DNA of 34,261 bases from Azospirillum isscasi. GTDB taxonomy: Bacteria > Pseudomonadota > Alphaproteobacteria > Azospirillales > Azospirillaceae. The stretch is from NCBI RefSeq assembly GCF_030849505.1, contig NZ_JAUJFI010000051.1, forward strand, positions 1 through 34,261, given 5' to 3'. Every line of letters begins with the position of its first letter. Position 1 is the stretch's first letter. Positions 26,988-34,261 of this stretch are shown here, one piece after another. Below the pieces are notes generated by a model. It did not search any database, had not been told where the DNA came from, and was given only the letters and a program-made list of their open reading frames with translations. Position numbers and translations under genes: made by a program.

Positions 26988-28493
26988 ATGGCGGGACGGA
27001 CGGCGCGGCGCATCCTGTCCCTGTGGCTGCCGCGGCTGCCCACCGACGCCTACAGCCGGCGCCACCCGGAGCGGAGCGGGCACCCCCTGGCCGCCATCCT
27101 GGCGGAGCGCGGGCGGCTGGGCGTGGCCGCCGTCAACCGCGCCGCGGAGGAGGCCGGGGTGCTGCCCGCCATGAGTCTGGCCGATGCCCGCGCCATCGAA
27201 CCCGCCCTGGCCGTCTTCGACGCCGCGCCCGAGTCGGACGCCCGCCTGCTGGAGCGGATCGCCGGCTGGTGCACGCGCTACACCCCCTGGGCCACCCCGG
27301 ACGGCCCGGACGGCGTGGCGCTGGACATCACCGGCTGTGCCCATCTGTTCGGCGGGGAGGAGGCGATGGCCGCCGACCTGAGCGCCCGGCTGGGTGCGGC
27401 GGGTTTCGAGTCGCGGCTGGCGGTGGCGGACACGCCGGCCGCGGCCTGGGCGCTGGCGCGGTTCGGTGCGGAGTCCCCCTTTCCAACCCTCCCCGTCGCC
27501 GCCCTCCGCCTTCCTCCCGCCACGGTGGACGGGCTGGCCGCGGTGGGGCTGCGGCGGATCGGAGACCTCCACGCCATCCCCCGCGCCACGCTGGCCGCCC
27601 GCTTCGGGCCGGAGGTTCTGCGGCGGCTCGACCAGGCGTTCGGGCGGCTGGACGAACCGCTGTCCCCCCGCCTGCCGGTGCCGCCGCACTGCGTCCGCCT
27701 CGCCCTGGCCGAGCCGATCGCCACCGCCGAGTCCATCGCCGAAGCCCTGCGCCACCTGCTGGCCGCCCTCTGCGCCAGGCTGGAGGCCAGCGGCGAGGGG
27801 GCGCGCCGGCTGCTGCTGGAGCTGCACCGGGTGGACCGCCGGCTGGAGGACGCGCCCCAGACGCTCGCCATCGGCACCGGCCGCCCGGTGCGCCGTCCGG
27901 ACCCCCTGATGCGCCTGTTCGCCCAGAAATTGGACCGCGTGGAGCCCGGCCCCGGCCTGGAACTGATGGTGCTGTCGGCCACCGAGGCCGGGCCTCTCGC
28001 CGCCGCCCAAGCATCCCTGGACGGCGCCGCGGACGGGGATGCGGCGCTGGGCGAGCTGGTGGACCGGCTGAACAACCGGCTGGGGGAGCGGGCGGTGCTG
28101 CGGCTGGTCCCGCGGCAAAGCTGGCTGCCGGAGCGCAGCGTGGCCCCCGCCCCGGTCTTCGCCCCGGTCTTGACCAGCACCACCGGCGGTTCGCTGTGGC
28201 CCGCCGACCGCCCGCGGCCGGTGCGGCTGCTCGCCCCGCCGGACCCCATCGAGGCCATGGCCCCGGTTCCCGACGACCCGCCGGTGATGTTCCGCTGGCG
28301 CGGCGCCCTTCACCGCGTCCGCCACGCCGACGGACCGGAGCGGATCGAGGCCGAATGGTGGCGCCGGGACGGCGAGCCCCGCGACTATTACCGCGTCGAG
28401 GACGAGGCGGGCCGCCGCTTCTGGGTCTTCCGCCAGGGGCTGTACCGGCCCGGCGTGACGGCGCTGTGGTTCCTGCATGGATTTTTCGGATGA
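26988..28493 (+). CDS. imuB: Y-family polymerase-like protein ImuB
   Basis: ImuB is a catalytically weak or inactive Y-family relative that bridges the DnaE2 polymerase to the sliding clamp during error-prone repair. The 501-residue protein has the Y-family opening LSLWLPRLPTDAYSRRHPER and the palm segment DGVALDITGCAHLFGGEEAM. The little-finger region follows, and a C-terminal ImuB-specific part contains WWRRDGEPRDYYRVEDEAGR and FWVFRQGLY. I start at the ATG at 26988, with GGGAG upstream; an ATG at 26967 (seven more residues) is possible. It is controlled by the LexA box and followed by dnaE2. imuA, normally first in this cassette, is absent here. Confidence 0.93.
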   Translation: MAGRTARRILSLWLPRLPTDAYSRRHPERSGHPLAAILAERGRLGVAAVNRAAEEAGVLPAMSLADARAIEPALAVFDAAPESDARLLERIAGWCTRYTPWATPDGPDGVALDITGCAHLFGGEEAMAADLSARLGAAGFESRLAVADTPAAAWALARFGAESPFPTLPVAALRLPPATVDGLAAVGLRRIGDLHAIPRATLAARFGPEVLRRLDQAFGRLDEPLSPRLPVPPHCVRLALAEPIATAESIAEALRHLLAALCARLEASGEGARRLLLELHRVDRRLEDAPQTLAIGTGRPVRRPDPLMRLFAQKLDRVEPGPGLELMVLSATEAGPLAAAQASLDGAADGDAALGELVDRLNNRLGERAVLRLVPRQSWLPERSVAPAPVFAPVLTSTTGGSLWPADRPRPVRLLAPPDPIEAMAPVPDDPPVMFRWRGALHRVRHADGPERIEAEWWRRDGEPRDYYRVEDEAGRRFWVFRQGLYRPGVTALWFLHGFFG

Positions 28494-28538
28494 GGGTGTC
28501 GCGGCGGATGGGCGTGTCGCGTTGGGCCCCCACCCACT

Positions 28539-28612
28539 CCTCCCCCACCTTCGGCGGGGGAGGGCTTAAGTTCCTCCCCCCGCGAAGTGGGGGGAGGTCA
28601 GGAGAGGGGCCC
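28539..28612. repeat. GC-rich REP-like double hairpin between imuB and dnaE2
   Basis: Two adjacent palindromes: CCTCCCCC / GGGGGAGG (28539-28563) and CCTCCCCCC / GGGGGGAGG (28573-28597), the second a 9-bp perfect stem. They are followed by a tail like the one at 5884-5892 (GTCAGGAGAGGGG). It lies in the 151-nt gap of the imu operon and might weaken readthrough into dnaE2. Confidence 0.7.
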
Positions 28613-28644
28613 GGCGCCCGCACCTCCCCACGGCCCGTCCCGCC

Positions 28645-31600
28645 ATGACTCCCTACGCCGAACTCCAGGTTTCCAGCAGCTTCACCTTCCTGGAAGGCGC
28701 GTCCCACCCGGACGAGCTGGCGCTGACCGCCGCCGCGCTCGGCCACGCCGCCATCGCGGTGACCGACCGCAATTCGCTGGCCGGGGTGGTGCAGGCGCAC
28801 GCCGCCGCACGCAAGCATGGACTGCGGCTGATCGTCGGCTGCCGGCTGGACCTGACCGACGCGGACAGCCTGCTCGCCTACCCCACCGACCGGGCGGCCT
28901 ACGCGCGGCTGTCGCGGCTGCTGACGCTGGGCAAGCGGCGGGCGCCCAAGGGCGCCTGCTTCATCGCCCGCCGGGACGTGCTGGAGCATGCCGAGGGGAT
29001 GCTGTTCCTGCTGGTGCCGCCCGACCACCGCGACCCCGCCTTCGTCCACGCGCTGCGCGGCTGGCGCAACGAGTTGGGGAGCCGCCTGCACCTCGCCGCC
29101 AGCCACCGCTACCGCGGCGACGACCAGCGGCGGCTGTCCTGGCTGGCCGGGCTGGCGGAGGCGGAGCGGGTGCCGCTGGTGGCGACCAACGACGTGCTCT
29201 ACCACTCCCCCGCCCGCCGCCCGCTGGCCGATGTGATGACCTGCATCCGCACCGGCACCACCATCGACGGCACCGGTCCTGATGGGGCGGGCTGGCGCCT
29301 GTCCGCCAACGCCGAGCGGCACCTGAAGGCCGGGGTGGAGATGGCCCGCCTGTTCCACCGCCACCCCCGGGCCGTCGCCCGCACGGTGGAGATCGCCGAC
29401 GCCTGCCGCTTCTCGCTGGAGGAGCTGCGCTACGAATACCCGGACGAGGTGGCGGAGGACGGGCGCAGCCCGCAGGAGACGCTGACCGCCCTGACCTGGA
29501 CCGGGGCCGCCCGCCGCTACCCGGACGGCGTGCCGGAGACGGTGACGAAGGCCCTGCACCGCGAATTGGCGCTGATCGGGCAGTTGGGCTACGCGCCCTA
29601 TTTCCTGACGGTGCACGACATCGTGCGCTACGCCCGCTCGCAGGACATCCTGTGCCAGGGCCGCGGCTCGGCGGCCAATTCGGTCGTCTGCTATTGCCTG
29701 GGCATCACGGCGGTCGATCCCGTCGTCATCGACCTGCTGTTCGAGCGCTTCATCTCCGCCGCCCGCAACGAGCCGCCGGACATCGACGTGGATTTCGAGC
29801 ATGAGCGGCGCGAGGAGGTCATCCAGTACATCTACAAGAAGTACGGGCGCGACCGGGCCGGGCTGACCGCCACCGTCATCCGCTACCGCGCCCGCGGCGC
29901 CATCCGCGAGGTCGGCAAGGCCATGGGCCTGTCCGCCGATCTGGTGGCGCGGCTGTCCGGCTCCGTCTGGGGCTGGAGCCGCCACGGCGTGGACGAGGAG
30001 CGCGCCCGGCAATACGGCTTCGACCCCGACGATCCGCGGCTCCGCCGGACGCTGGAGCTGGCGCAGGAGCTGATCGGCTTCCCCCGCCACCTGTCGCAGC
30101 ATGTCGGCGGCTTCGTCATCACCCGCGGCCCCCTGAGCGAGCTGTGCCCCGTCGCCAACGCCGCCATGGCGGACCGCACCACCATCGAGTGGGACAAGGA
30201 CGACATCGACGCTCTGGGCATCCTGAAGGTGGACGTGCTGGCGCTGGGGATGCTGACCTGCCTGCGCCGCGGCTTCGATCTGCTGAAGCACCATTACGGG
30301 CGCGGCCTGACGCTGGCGGCGGTGCCGCAGGAGGACCCGGCGACCTACGACATGCTGTGCCGGGCCGACAGCCTGGGCGTCTTCCAGGTGGAAAGCCGGG
30401 CGCAGATGTCCATGCTGCCCCGCCTGCGCCCCAAGACCTTCTACGATCTGGTGATCCAGGTCGCCATCGTGCGCCCCGGCCCGATCCAGGGCGGCATGGT
30501 CCACCCCTATCTGCGCCGCCGCAGCGGTGAGGAGCCGGTGCATTTCCCCTCCGAGGCTTTGGAAGGGGTGCTGAGGAAGACGCTGGGCGTGCCGCTGTTC
30601 CAGGAGCAGGCGATGAAGATCGCCATCGTCGGCGCCGGCTTCAGCCCGGAGGACGCCGACCGGCTGCGCCGCGCCATGGCGACCTTCCGCAAGACCGGGC
30701 AGGTCCAGCTTTTCCGCGACCGCTTCATCGAGGGCATGGTCGCCAACGGCTACGACCGTGCCTTCGCGGAGCGCTGCTTCCAGCAGATCGAGGGGTTCGG
30801 CGAGTACGGCTTCCCCGAAAGCCACGCGGCGAGCTTCGCCCTGCTGGCCTATGTGTCGGCCTGGATGAAGCGCCACCATCCGGACGTCTTCGCCGCGGCG
30901 CTGCTGAACAGCCAGCCCATGGGCTTCTACGCCCCCGCCCAGATCGTCCGCGACGCCCGCGAGCACGGGGTGATCATCCTGCCCCCGGACGTGAACGCCT
31001 CCGATTGGGACTGCACGCTGGAGCTGTTGTCGCCCTCCCCCGCCCCGGGAGAGGGGATAAGGCACGCCCTGCGGCTCGGCCTGCGGCTCGTCCGGGGGAT
31101 GGACGAGGAGGACGCCCGCCGGCTCGCGCTGTGCCGCGGGGCGGGCTACCGCGATCCCTACGACCTGTGGCGGCGGGCGCGGATGCCGGTCGCGGCGCTG
31201 GAACGGCTGGCCACGGCCGACGCCTTCCGCTCCGCCGGGCTGGACCGGCGGGCCGCGCTGTGGGCGGTGAAGGCGCTGGGGGACCAGCCGCTGCCGCTGT
31301 TCGCCGGCCTCGCCGACTCCGCCCAGGAGGAGCCGGAGGCCCTTCTGCCCGCCATGGCGCTGGGCGAGCATGTGGTGATGGACTACCGCAGCCTGTGCCT
31401 GTCGCTGAAGGCGCACCCCATGGCGCTGCTGCGGGACGGCTTCACCGGGGTGGCACCGGCGGAACGGCTGGGCAGGGTGCGGGCCGGCACGCGGCTGACC
31501 GTGGCGGGGCTGGCGCTGGTCCGGCAGCGGCCCGGCAGCGCGGACGGCGTGGTCTTCATCACGCTGGAGGACGAGACCGGCATCGCCAACCTCGTCATCA

Positions 31601-31833
31601 TGCCGGACGTGTTCGAGACCTTCCGCAAGACGATCCTCGGCGCCCGCCTGATGGCCGCCACCGGGCGGGTGGAGCGCAACGGCAAGCCCAACCCCGAAGG
31701 CGGCGAGGTCATCCACCTGCGCGTCGAGCGGCTGACCGACCTGACCCACCGCCTGCGCGACCTGACCGACCCCGGCGCGCTCCCCAAAACCTCCGCCGCC
31801 GCGGTCTTCCCGGAGGGCCGGAATTTCCGGTGA
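28645..31833 (+). CDS. dnaE2: Error-prone DNA polymerase DnaE2 (ImuC)
   Basis: A C-family polymerase used in SOS mutagenesis, 1062 residues. An N-terminal PHP domain (AELQVSSSFTFLEGASHPDE) is followed by the palm. Catalytic aspartates are D379 and D381 (PPDIDVDFEHE) and D530 (LKVDVLALGM). The HhH and OB-fold regions lie toward the C-terminus (RLTVAGLALVRQRPGSADGV). The QVESRAQMSMLPRLRP segment is the family hallmark. Residues about 794-807 (LLSPSPAPGEGIRH) look like an in-frame insertion derived from a repeat element. No strong ribosome site precedes the ATG. It works with ImuB and ImuA. Confidence 0.96.
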   Translation: MTPYAELQVSSSFTFLEGASHPDELALTAAALGHAAIAVTDRNSLAGVVQAHAAARKHGLRLIVGCRLDLTDADSLLAYPTDRAAYARLSRLLTLGKRRAPKGACFIARRDVLEHAEGMLFLLVPPDHRDPAFVHALRGWRNELGSRLHLAASHRYRGDDQRRLSWLAGLAEAERVPLVATNDVLYHSPARRPLADVMTCIRTGTTIDGTGPDGAGWRLSANAERHLKAGVEMARLFHRHPRAVARTVEIADACRFSLEELRYEYPDEVAEDGRSPQETLTALTWTGAARRYPDGVPETVTKALHRELALIGQLGYAPYFLTVHDIVRYARSQDILCQGRGSAANSVVCYCLGITAVDPVVIDLLFERFISAARNEPPDIDVDFEHERREEVIQYIYKKYGRDRAGLTATVIRYRARGAIREVGKAMGLSADLVARLSGSVWGWSRHGVDEERARQYGFDPDDPRLRRTLELAQELIGFPRHLSQHVGGFVITRGPLSELCPVANAAMADRTTIEWDKDDIDALGILKVDVLALGMLTCLRRGFDLLKHHYGRGLTLAAVPQEDPATYDMLCRADSLGVFQVESRAQMSMLPRLRPKTFYDLVIQVAIVRPGPIQGGMVHPYLRRRSGEEPVHFPSEALEGVLRKTLGVPLFQEQAMKIAIVGAGFSPEDADRLRRAMATFRKTGQVQLFRDRFIEGMVANGYDRAFAERCFQQIEGFGEYGFPESHAASFALLAYVSAWMKRHHPDVFAAALLNSQPMGFYAPAQIVRDAREHGVIILPPDVNASDWDCTLELLSPSPAPGEGIRHALRLGLRLVRGMDEEDARRLALCRGAGYRDPYDLWRRARMPVAALERLATADAFRSAGLDRRAALWAVKALGDQPLPLFAGLADSAQEEPEALLPAMALGEHVVMDYRSLCLSLKAHPMALLRDGFTGVAPAERLGRVRAGTRLTVAGLALVRQRPGSADGVVFITLEDETGIANLVIMPDVFETFRKTILGARLMAATGRVERNGKPNPEGGEVIHLRVERLTDLTHRLRDLTDPGALPKTSAAAVFPEGRNFR

Positions 31834-31854
31834 GGAAAGGGCCGGTCCAACCGG

Positions 31855-32433
31855 TCAGTCGATCAGGTCCGCGACCTCGCGCACGCGCCCGTTCTCGATC
31901 AGGAACTGGACCAGATCGGGCCGCTCCCGGCCATAGGTGACGTGGCGGGCCCTGACGGCGGCGACCAGTTCGCCCCGGCGGCCCAGGATGTCGTCGGCGA
32001 ACTCGATCATGCGCAGGTTGGGCCACGCCTTGTGGCGGATGTTCACGACGGCGGCCAGCGCCTCCGCGGCGGGGCGGTCGGGGCTGGCCTGGGCCAGGAT
32101 CATGGTCAGGGCGGCGGTCGAGCGCGAAATGCCGGCGTGGCAATGCACCAGCAGGCCGCCCACCCCCGCCGGCTCGGCCATCAGGTCGCGCCCGAAGGCC
32201 AGGATGCGCTCCACGTCCCCGCGCTGCGGCAGGGTCTGGCCCATGTAGGGGTCGATGATGTCGTGGAAGCGCAGCTCCAGCCGCCTGTGCTCGCCATAGG
32301 CGCCGAAGGCGGTCGGCTCCGGGTGGCCGGGATCGAGGATCGACAGGACGTGGGTCACGCCGGCCTCGCAGAAGCCGTTCAGCTCCTCGATGCCGCAGAC
32401 GGTCAATCCGAAAGGAACGAAATCGCGGGCCAT
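31855..32433 (-). CDS. Dual-specificity/tyrosine phosphatase-like protein
   Basis: A 192-residue protein with the cysteine phosphatase loop HCHAGISRST (catalytic C98, R104). A candidate general acid is D61 in FHDIIDPYMG. The N-terminal part FGLTVCGIEELNGFCEAGVT is typical of a small bacterial phosphatase branch. Substrates could be phosphoproteins or other phosphorylated molecules. The start at 32433 has GAGGA 3-4 nt upstream; a longer reading from 32505 gives a low-complexity extension. It converges on dnaE2 with a 21-nt gap. Confidence 0.85.
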   Translation of the reverse strand: MARDFVPFGLTVCGIEELNGFCEAGVTHVLSILDPGHPEPTAFGAYGEHRRLELRFHDIIDPYMGQTLPQRGDVERILAFGRDLMAEPAGVGGLLVHCHAGISRSTAALTMILAQASPDRPAAEALAAVVNIRHKAWPNLRMIEFADDILGRRGELVAAVRARHVTYGRERPDLVQFLIENGRVREVADLID

Positions 32434-32524
32434 GATCCTCGTCTCTTGCCTTGCGCGCGGAGGGCGGCGCGGTCCGCATGTGGCGCCGCCGGTCCGCGCC
32501 GTCAAGCAGATCGGAGGATCTCAA

Positions 32525-32602
32525 TCAGAGAACGTTGAACAGGTACAGCAGAAGAATGATCGGAATGGGAATCCCGACAAGCCACAGCAACACGCCCTTC
32601 AT
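32525..32602 (-). CDS. 25-residue hydrophobic membrane peptide
   Basis: An open frame of 25 codons, too short for usual gene calling: MKGVLLWLVGIPIPIILLLY followed by LFNVL. It would form a single membrane helix with a central IPIP kink. GAGGGAG lies 6 nt before the ATG, a strong ribosome site, and this is the main evidence of translation. It lies between the phosphatase gene (92 nt downstream) and the DTW gene (stop 115 nt upstream). Similar LLWLIGIPIPI-type peptides seem familiar to me from other proteobacteria. Function is unknown. Confidence 0.65.
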   Translation of the reverse strand: MKGVLLWLVGIPIPIILLLYLFNVL

Positions 32603-32716
32603 GGATCGCTCCCTCGGTTGAGGCCGGAACGGCCGATGCAATCCCCAACAGCGCAAGAGCGCATTGGTTGCCACGGCCGCCCCGGTCGAGAGAGGCTTAC
32701 CCGGAAAGGGCGGCGG

Positions 32717-33406
32717 TCATTCCGCCTGATCGTTCTCCGGAGCCGGCTCCGCCGCCTCGGCGCGGGGCGGCGGCACGGGGCGCGGGCGCGGGGCGCGCAG
32801 CTTCTTCAAAAGCAACGAGAAGGGCTTCAGCGCGCGGTCGAGGACCGCCGGCTCGGCCTCCAGCCGCGACAGCAGGAAGGCGGCGGCCTCCAGCGTCGAG
32901 ACGCTGTCGCGCCGCGGTTCCTTGCGGGCCTGCCCGTAGAGGGAGCGGAAATGCGGGTTCAGCACGATGCGGCGGCACTTCAGGAGCCACGGGTTGCGCC
33001 ACCACAGCGTCTTGGCCTGGCTCCAGGTGCCGTCCAGGACGATGACGCCCTCCAGGTCGCCCAGCACCAGATCGCTGTCCTTCTGGGGGTTGCCGCCCTT
33101 GTCCACCACGGCGACCTCCGGCAGGGGGCTGGCGCCCTGCTTCACCGGGCCGAGGTAGAGCACGCCCCAGCGCTTGTAATCGACCTCGCGCCCCAGGATG
33201 CGCTTCAGGTTCGACCAGCTCAGCCCCACCTTCAGGGCGGAGTTCTTGAATTGGAGGTGGGCGATCTGCGCGGTGCCCAGCGTCTCGCGCTTTTCCTGCG
33301 GGTGCTGGAGGATGAGCAGGAAGACGGCGTTGTCGATCGGTTCCACCGCCTCGCAGACGCACAGATGCACAGGTTTTAGGCAGGTGGGGCAGGGTTCGGC
33401 GTGCAT
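32717..33406 (-). CDS. DTW-domain tRNA-uridine aminocarboxypropyltransferase
   Basis: A 229-residue enzyme of the DTW/TapT family, which transfers the aminocarboxypropyl group of S-adenosylmethionine to a tRNA uridine (acp3U). An N-terminal zinc-like cluster (C6, C9, C16, C18 in CPTCLKPVHLCVC) precedes the signature DGTWSQAKTLWW (D125, T127, W128). The partner motif SVSTLEA follows near residue 168. The C-terminus is an extended Pro/Ala/Glu tail. The target position (47 in TapT) is inferred from the family. The ATG at 33406 gives the family-like start MHAEPCPTC. Confidence 0.9.
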   Translation of the reverse strand: MHAEPCPTCLKPVHLCVCEAVEPIDNAVFLLILQHPQEKRETLGTAQIAHLQFKNSALKVGLSWSNLKRILGREVDYKRWGVLYLGPVKQGASPLPEVAVVDKGGNPQKDSDLVLGDLEGVIVLDGTWSQAKTLWWRNPWLLKCRRIVLNPHFRSLYGQARKEPRRDSVSTLEAAAFLLSRLEAEPAVLDRALKPFSLLLKKLRAPRPRPVPPPRAEAAEPAPENDQAE

Positions 33407-33526
33407 GATCGGTCTCGGAGAAGGAACATTCCGCGGAAAACGGGACGGCGGGGACTATGGGCCGCCCGCCCGGAAAAAGAAACCGGCCCGGAAAAGAAAA
33501 CTGCGGCATTAAACTTTGCATAACGG

Positions 33527-33540
33527 GTGATCTGCATCAC
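33527..33540 (+). promoter_or_regulatory. Possible CRP/FNR-family binding site
   Basis: GTGAT-CTGC-ATCAC is a perfect dyad with the spacing of FNR/FixK-type sites (TTGAT-N4-ATCAA). It lies about 115 nt before the 56-residue gene. A TGATAG -10-like element about 20 nt downstream would place it near -41. It matches the spacing but not the outer T/A of the strict consensus. Confidence 0.4.
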
Positions 33541-33653
33541 TTAGAGGCCTGGACCTTGCATGATAGCGTCCAGACACACAGGACGGGTTGGGCCGAAGGC
33601 GGGCCGACAGGACCGCTCTCCAGGCTCTCCCGACGCTCAGAAGGAGGCTTGCC

Positions 33654-33824
33654 ATGCTGCCCGCTCATTTGGCCGCCCGCTTGCTGGAGCAACGCCGGGC
33701 CGAGCAATCGGCGGAATTCGCCCGGCAATTGCCGCTCTACGCGGACGACACGCCCTTTCCTCCCGAGGCCGAACAGGACGGCGAGACCCCGCGCCCGCTG
33801 CCCGATTGGGCCACCAACTACTGA
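33654..33824 (+). CDS. 56-residue hypothetical protein
   Basis: A short soluble protein: a helical N-half (MLPAHLAARLLEQRRAEQSA) and an acidic, proline-rich C-half ending LPDWATNY. A perfect AAGGAGG ribosome site lies 7 nt before the ATG at 33654, and the codon choice matches neighbouring genes. I do not recognise it. A CRP/FNR-like site upstream hints at regulation by oxygen or carbon state. It converges on the partial imuA gene, and a weak hairpin (GTCGC-ATAA-GCGAC) lies between them. Confidence 0.7.
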   Translation: MLPAHLAARLLEQRRAEQSAEFARQLPLYADDTPFPPEAEQDGETPRPLPDWATNY

Positions 33825-33883
33825 CGGAAACCCGACAGGCGGCTGTCGCATAAGCGACGTCTCCGCCCGTCCATCCGTCCGCA

Positions 33884-34261
33884 TCACGCCACCTCGGCCC
33901 AGGCTTGTCCGCTTCGCTCCGCCGGAGCCGGACGCCGGGCCGGAGTGGGCACGGCTCGAACCGGGTTCCTTGCCGGAAGAAGGGCGCCATCGCGCCATTC
34001 CAGGAGCCACGCCCCCGGACGCCCGCCCCGGCAGCGCTCCAGTTCGGCGCGCCAGCGCGGGTCGCCCACGCCCGGCTCCTCCGGCTGGCTGGGGGCCGGC
34101 GCGATCCGCCAGCGGGTGACCGCGGCGCTCGCCGCGGAGCGGCGGGCGGCATTGCGCGACGCATTCTGCAACAGGATTCCCGTCACACCCGACGATTCCG
34201 CTGCAAGTTGCAACCGGCGGCTCGCCGTCAGGTCCAGCCCCCCCCCCTCCCCCCGCCCGCC
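33884..34261 (-). CDS. imuA: C-terminal part of ImuA (RecA-like SOS protein), truncated by the window end
   Basis: The minus strand is open from the window edge to a stop at 33884-33886. It reads LTASRRLQLAAESSGVTGIL, then ALSA-type linker, AAVTRWRIAPAPS and WRAELERCRGGRPGAWLLEW. These stretches resemble the C-terminal region of alphaproteobacterial ImuA, which works with ImuB and DnaE2 in translesion synthesis. About 125 codons are visible; the N-terminal RecA-like ATPase part lies outside. A glycine-rich stretch encoded by a G-run (34238-34247) is odd and could hide a frame error. It is oriented opposite to imuB-dnaE2 and lies 2 kb past dnaE2. Confidence 0.7.
   Translation of the reverse strand, partial: GGRGEGGGLDLTASRRLQLAAESSGVTGILLQNASRNAARRSAASAAVTRWRIAPAPSQPEEPGVGDPRWRAELERCRGGRPGAWLLEWRDGALLPARNPVRAVPTPARRPAPAERSGQAWAEVA

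Noticed and set aside
27328-31749. Very long minus-strand open frame opposite imuB and dnaE2
   Set aside because: It is a shadow of two well-supported plus-strand genes; no domain motif is visible and the composition is low-complexity.
34238-34247. C-run at the window end as a phase-variable tract
   Set aside because: It is at the edge, where read quality and context cannot be judged; it is noted only within the partial imuA entry.

Overview
The window looks like chromosomal DNA of a high-GC alphaproteobacterium. The best fit is Rhodospirillales, probably Azospirillum or a close relative; this is inferred from protein resemblance and gene order and was not tested by search. Supporting signs are the order ffs-dnaX-ybaB-recR, the neighbouring set cytochrome c / kdsB / pheA, an alphaproteobacterial LexA box (GTTC-N7-GTTC) in front of imuB, and a GC-rich coding style throughout. 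Most of the window is ordinary core chromosome with a few accessory insertions.

Layout. 1-3.3 kb (minus strand): the SRP RNA gene with its promoter, then dnaX, ybaB and recR, so secretion, replication and recombination genes are packed together. 3.3-9.4 kb: a membrane-anchored cytochrome c on the minus strand faces kdsB-pheA; then a NudC-type pyrophosphatase, a HisN-type phosphatase with an unrecognised 175-residue protein, a 37-residue membrane peptide whose leader carries a perfect 12-bp dyad, and aquaporin aqpZ with a clear terminator. 9.5-18.2 kb (plus strand): a YejABEF-type peptide ABC importer with two tandem binding proteins, two permeases and a double ATPase. A Phd/PIN toxin-antitoxin pair sits between yejE and yejF, and a dispersed inverted repeat sits between yejB and yejE.

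18.1-25.6 kb: rluE, ghrA, a MarR regulator, an intact DUF2442 gene beside a decayed DUF4160 gene, an AT-rich perfect palindrome, a lone fliG, a leucyl aminopeptidase, a glutathione S-transferase and a TAXI-type solute-binding protein. 25.6-26.9 kb: a HupE/UreJ-like membrane protein and a proline-rich lipoprotein.

26.9-34.3 kb: the SOS mutagenesis genes imuB and dnaE2 (imuC) behind a LexA box. On the minus strand follow a dual-specificity phosphatase, a 25-residue membrane peptide and a DTW-domain tRNA-modifying enzyme. A 56-residue plus-strand protein comes next, and the window ends inside a minus-strand gene that I read as the C-terminal part of imuA. If so, the usual imuA-imuB-dnaE2 cassette is split and partly inverted here.

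The points most worth a second look are the split imu cassette, the toxin-antitoxin pair inside the yej operon, the two long perfect dyads (8417-8453 and 20913-20953), the two-lesion DUF4160 pseudogene, and a probable repeat-derived insertion inside dnaE2.
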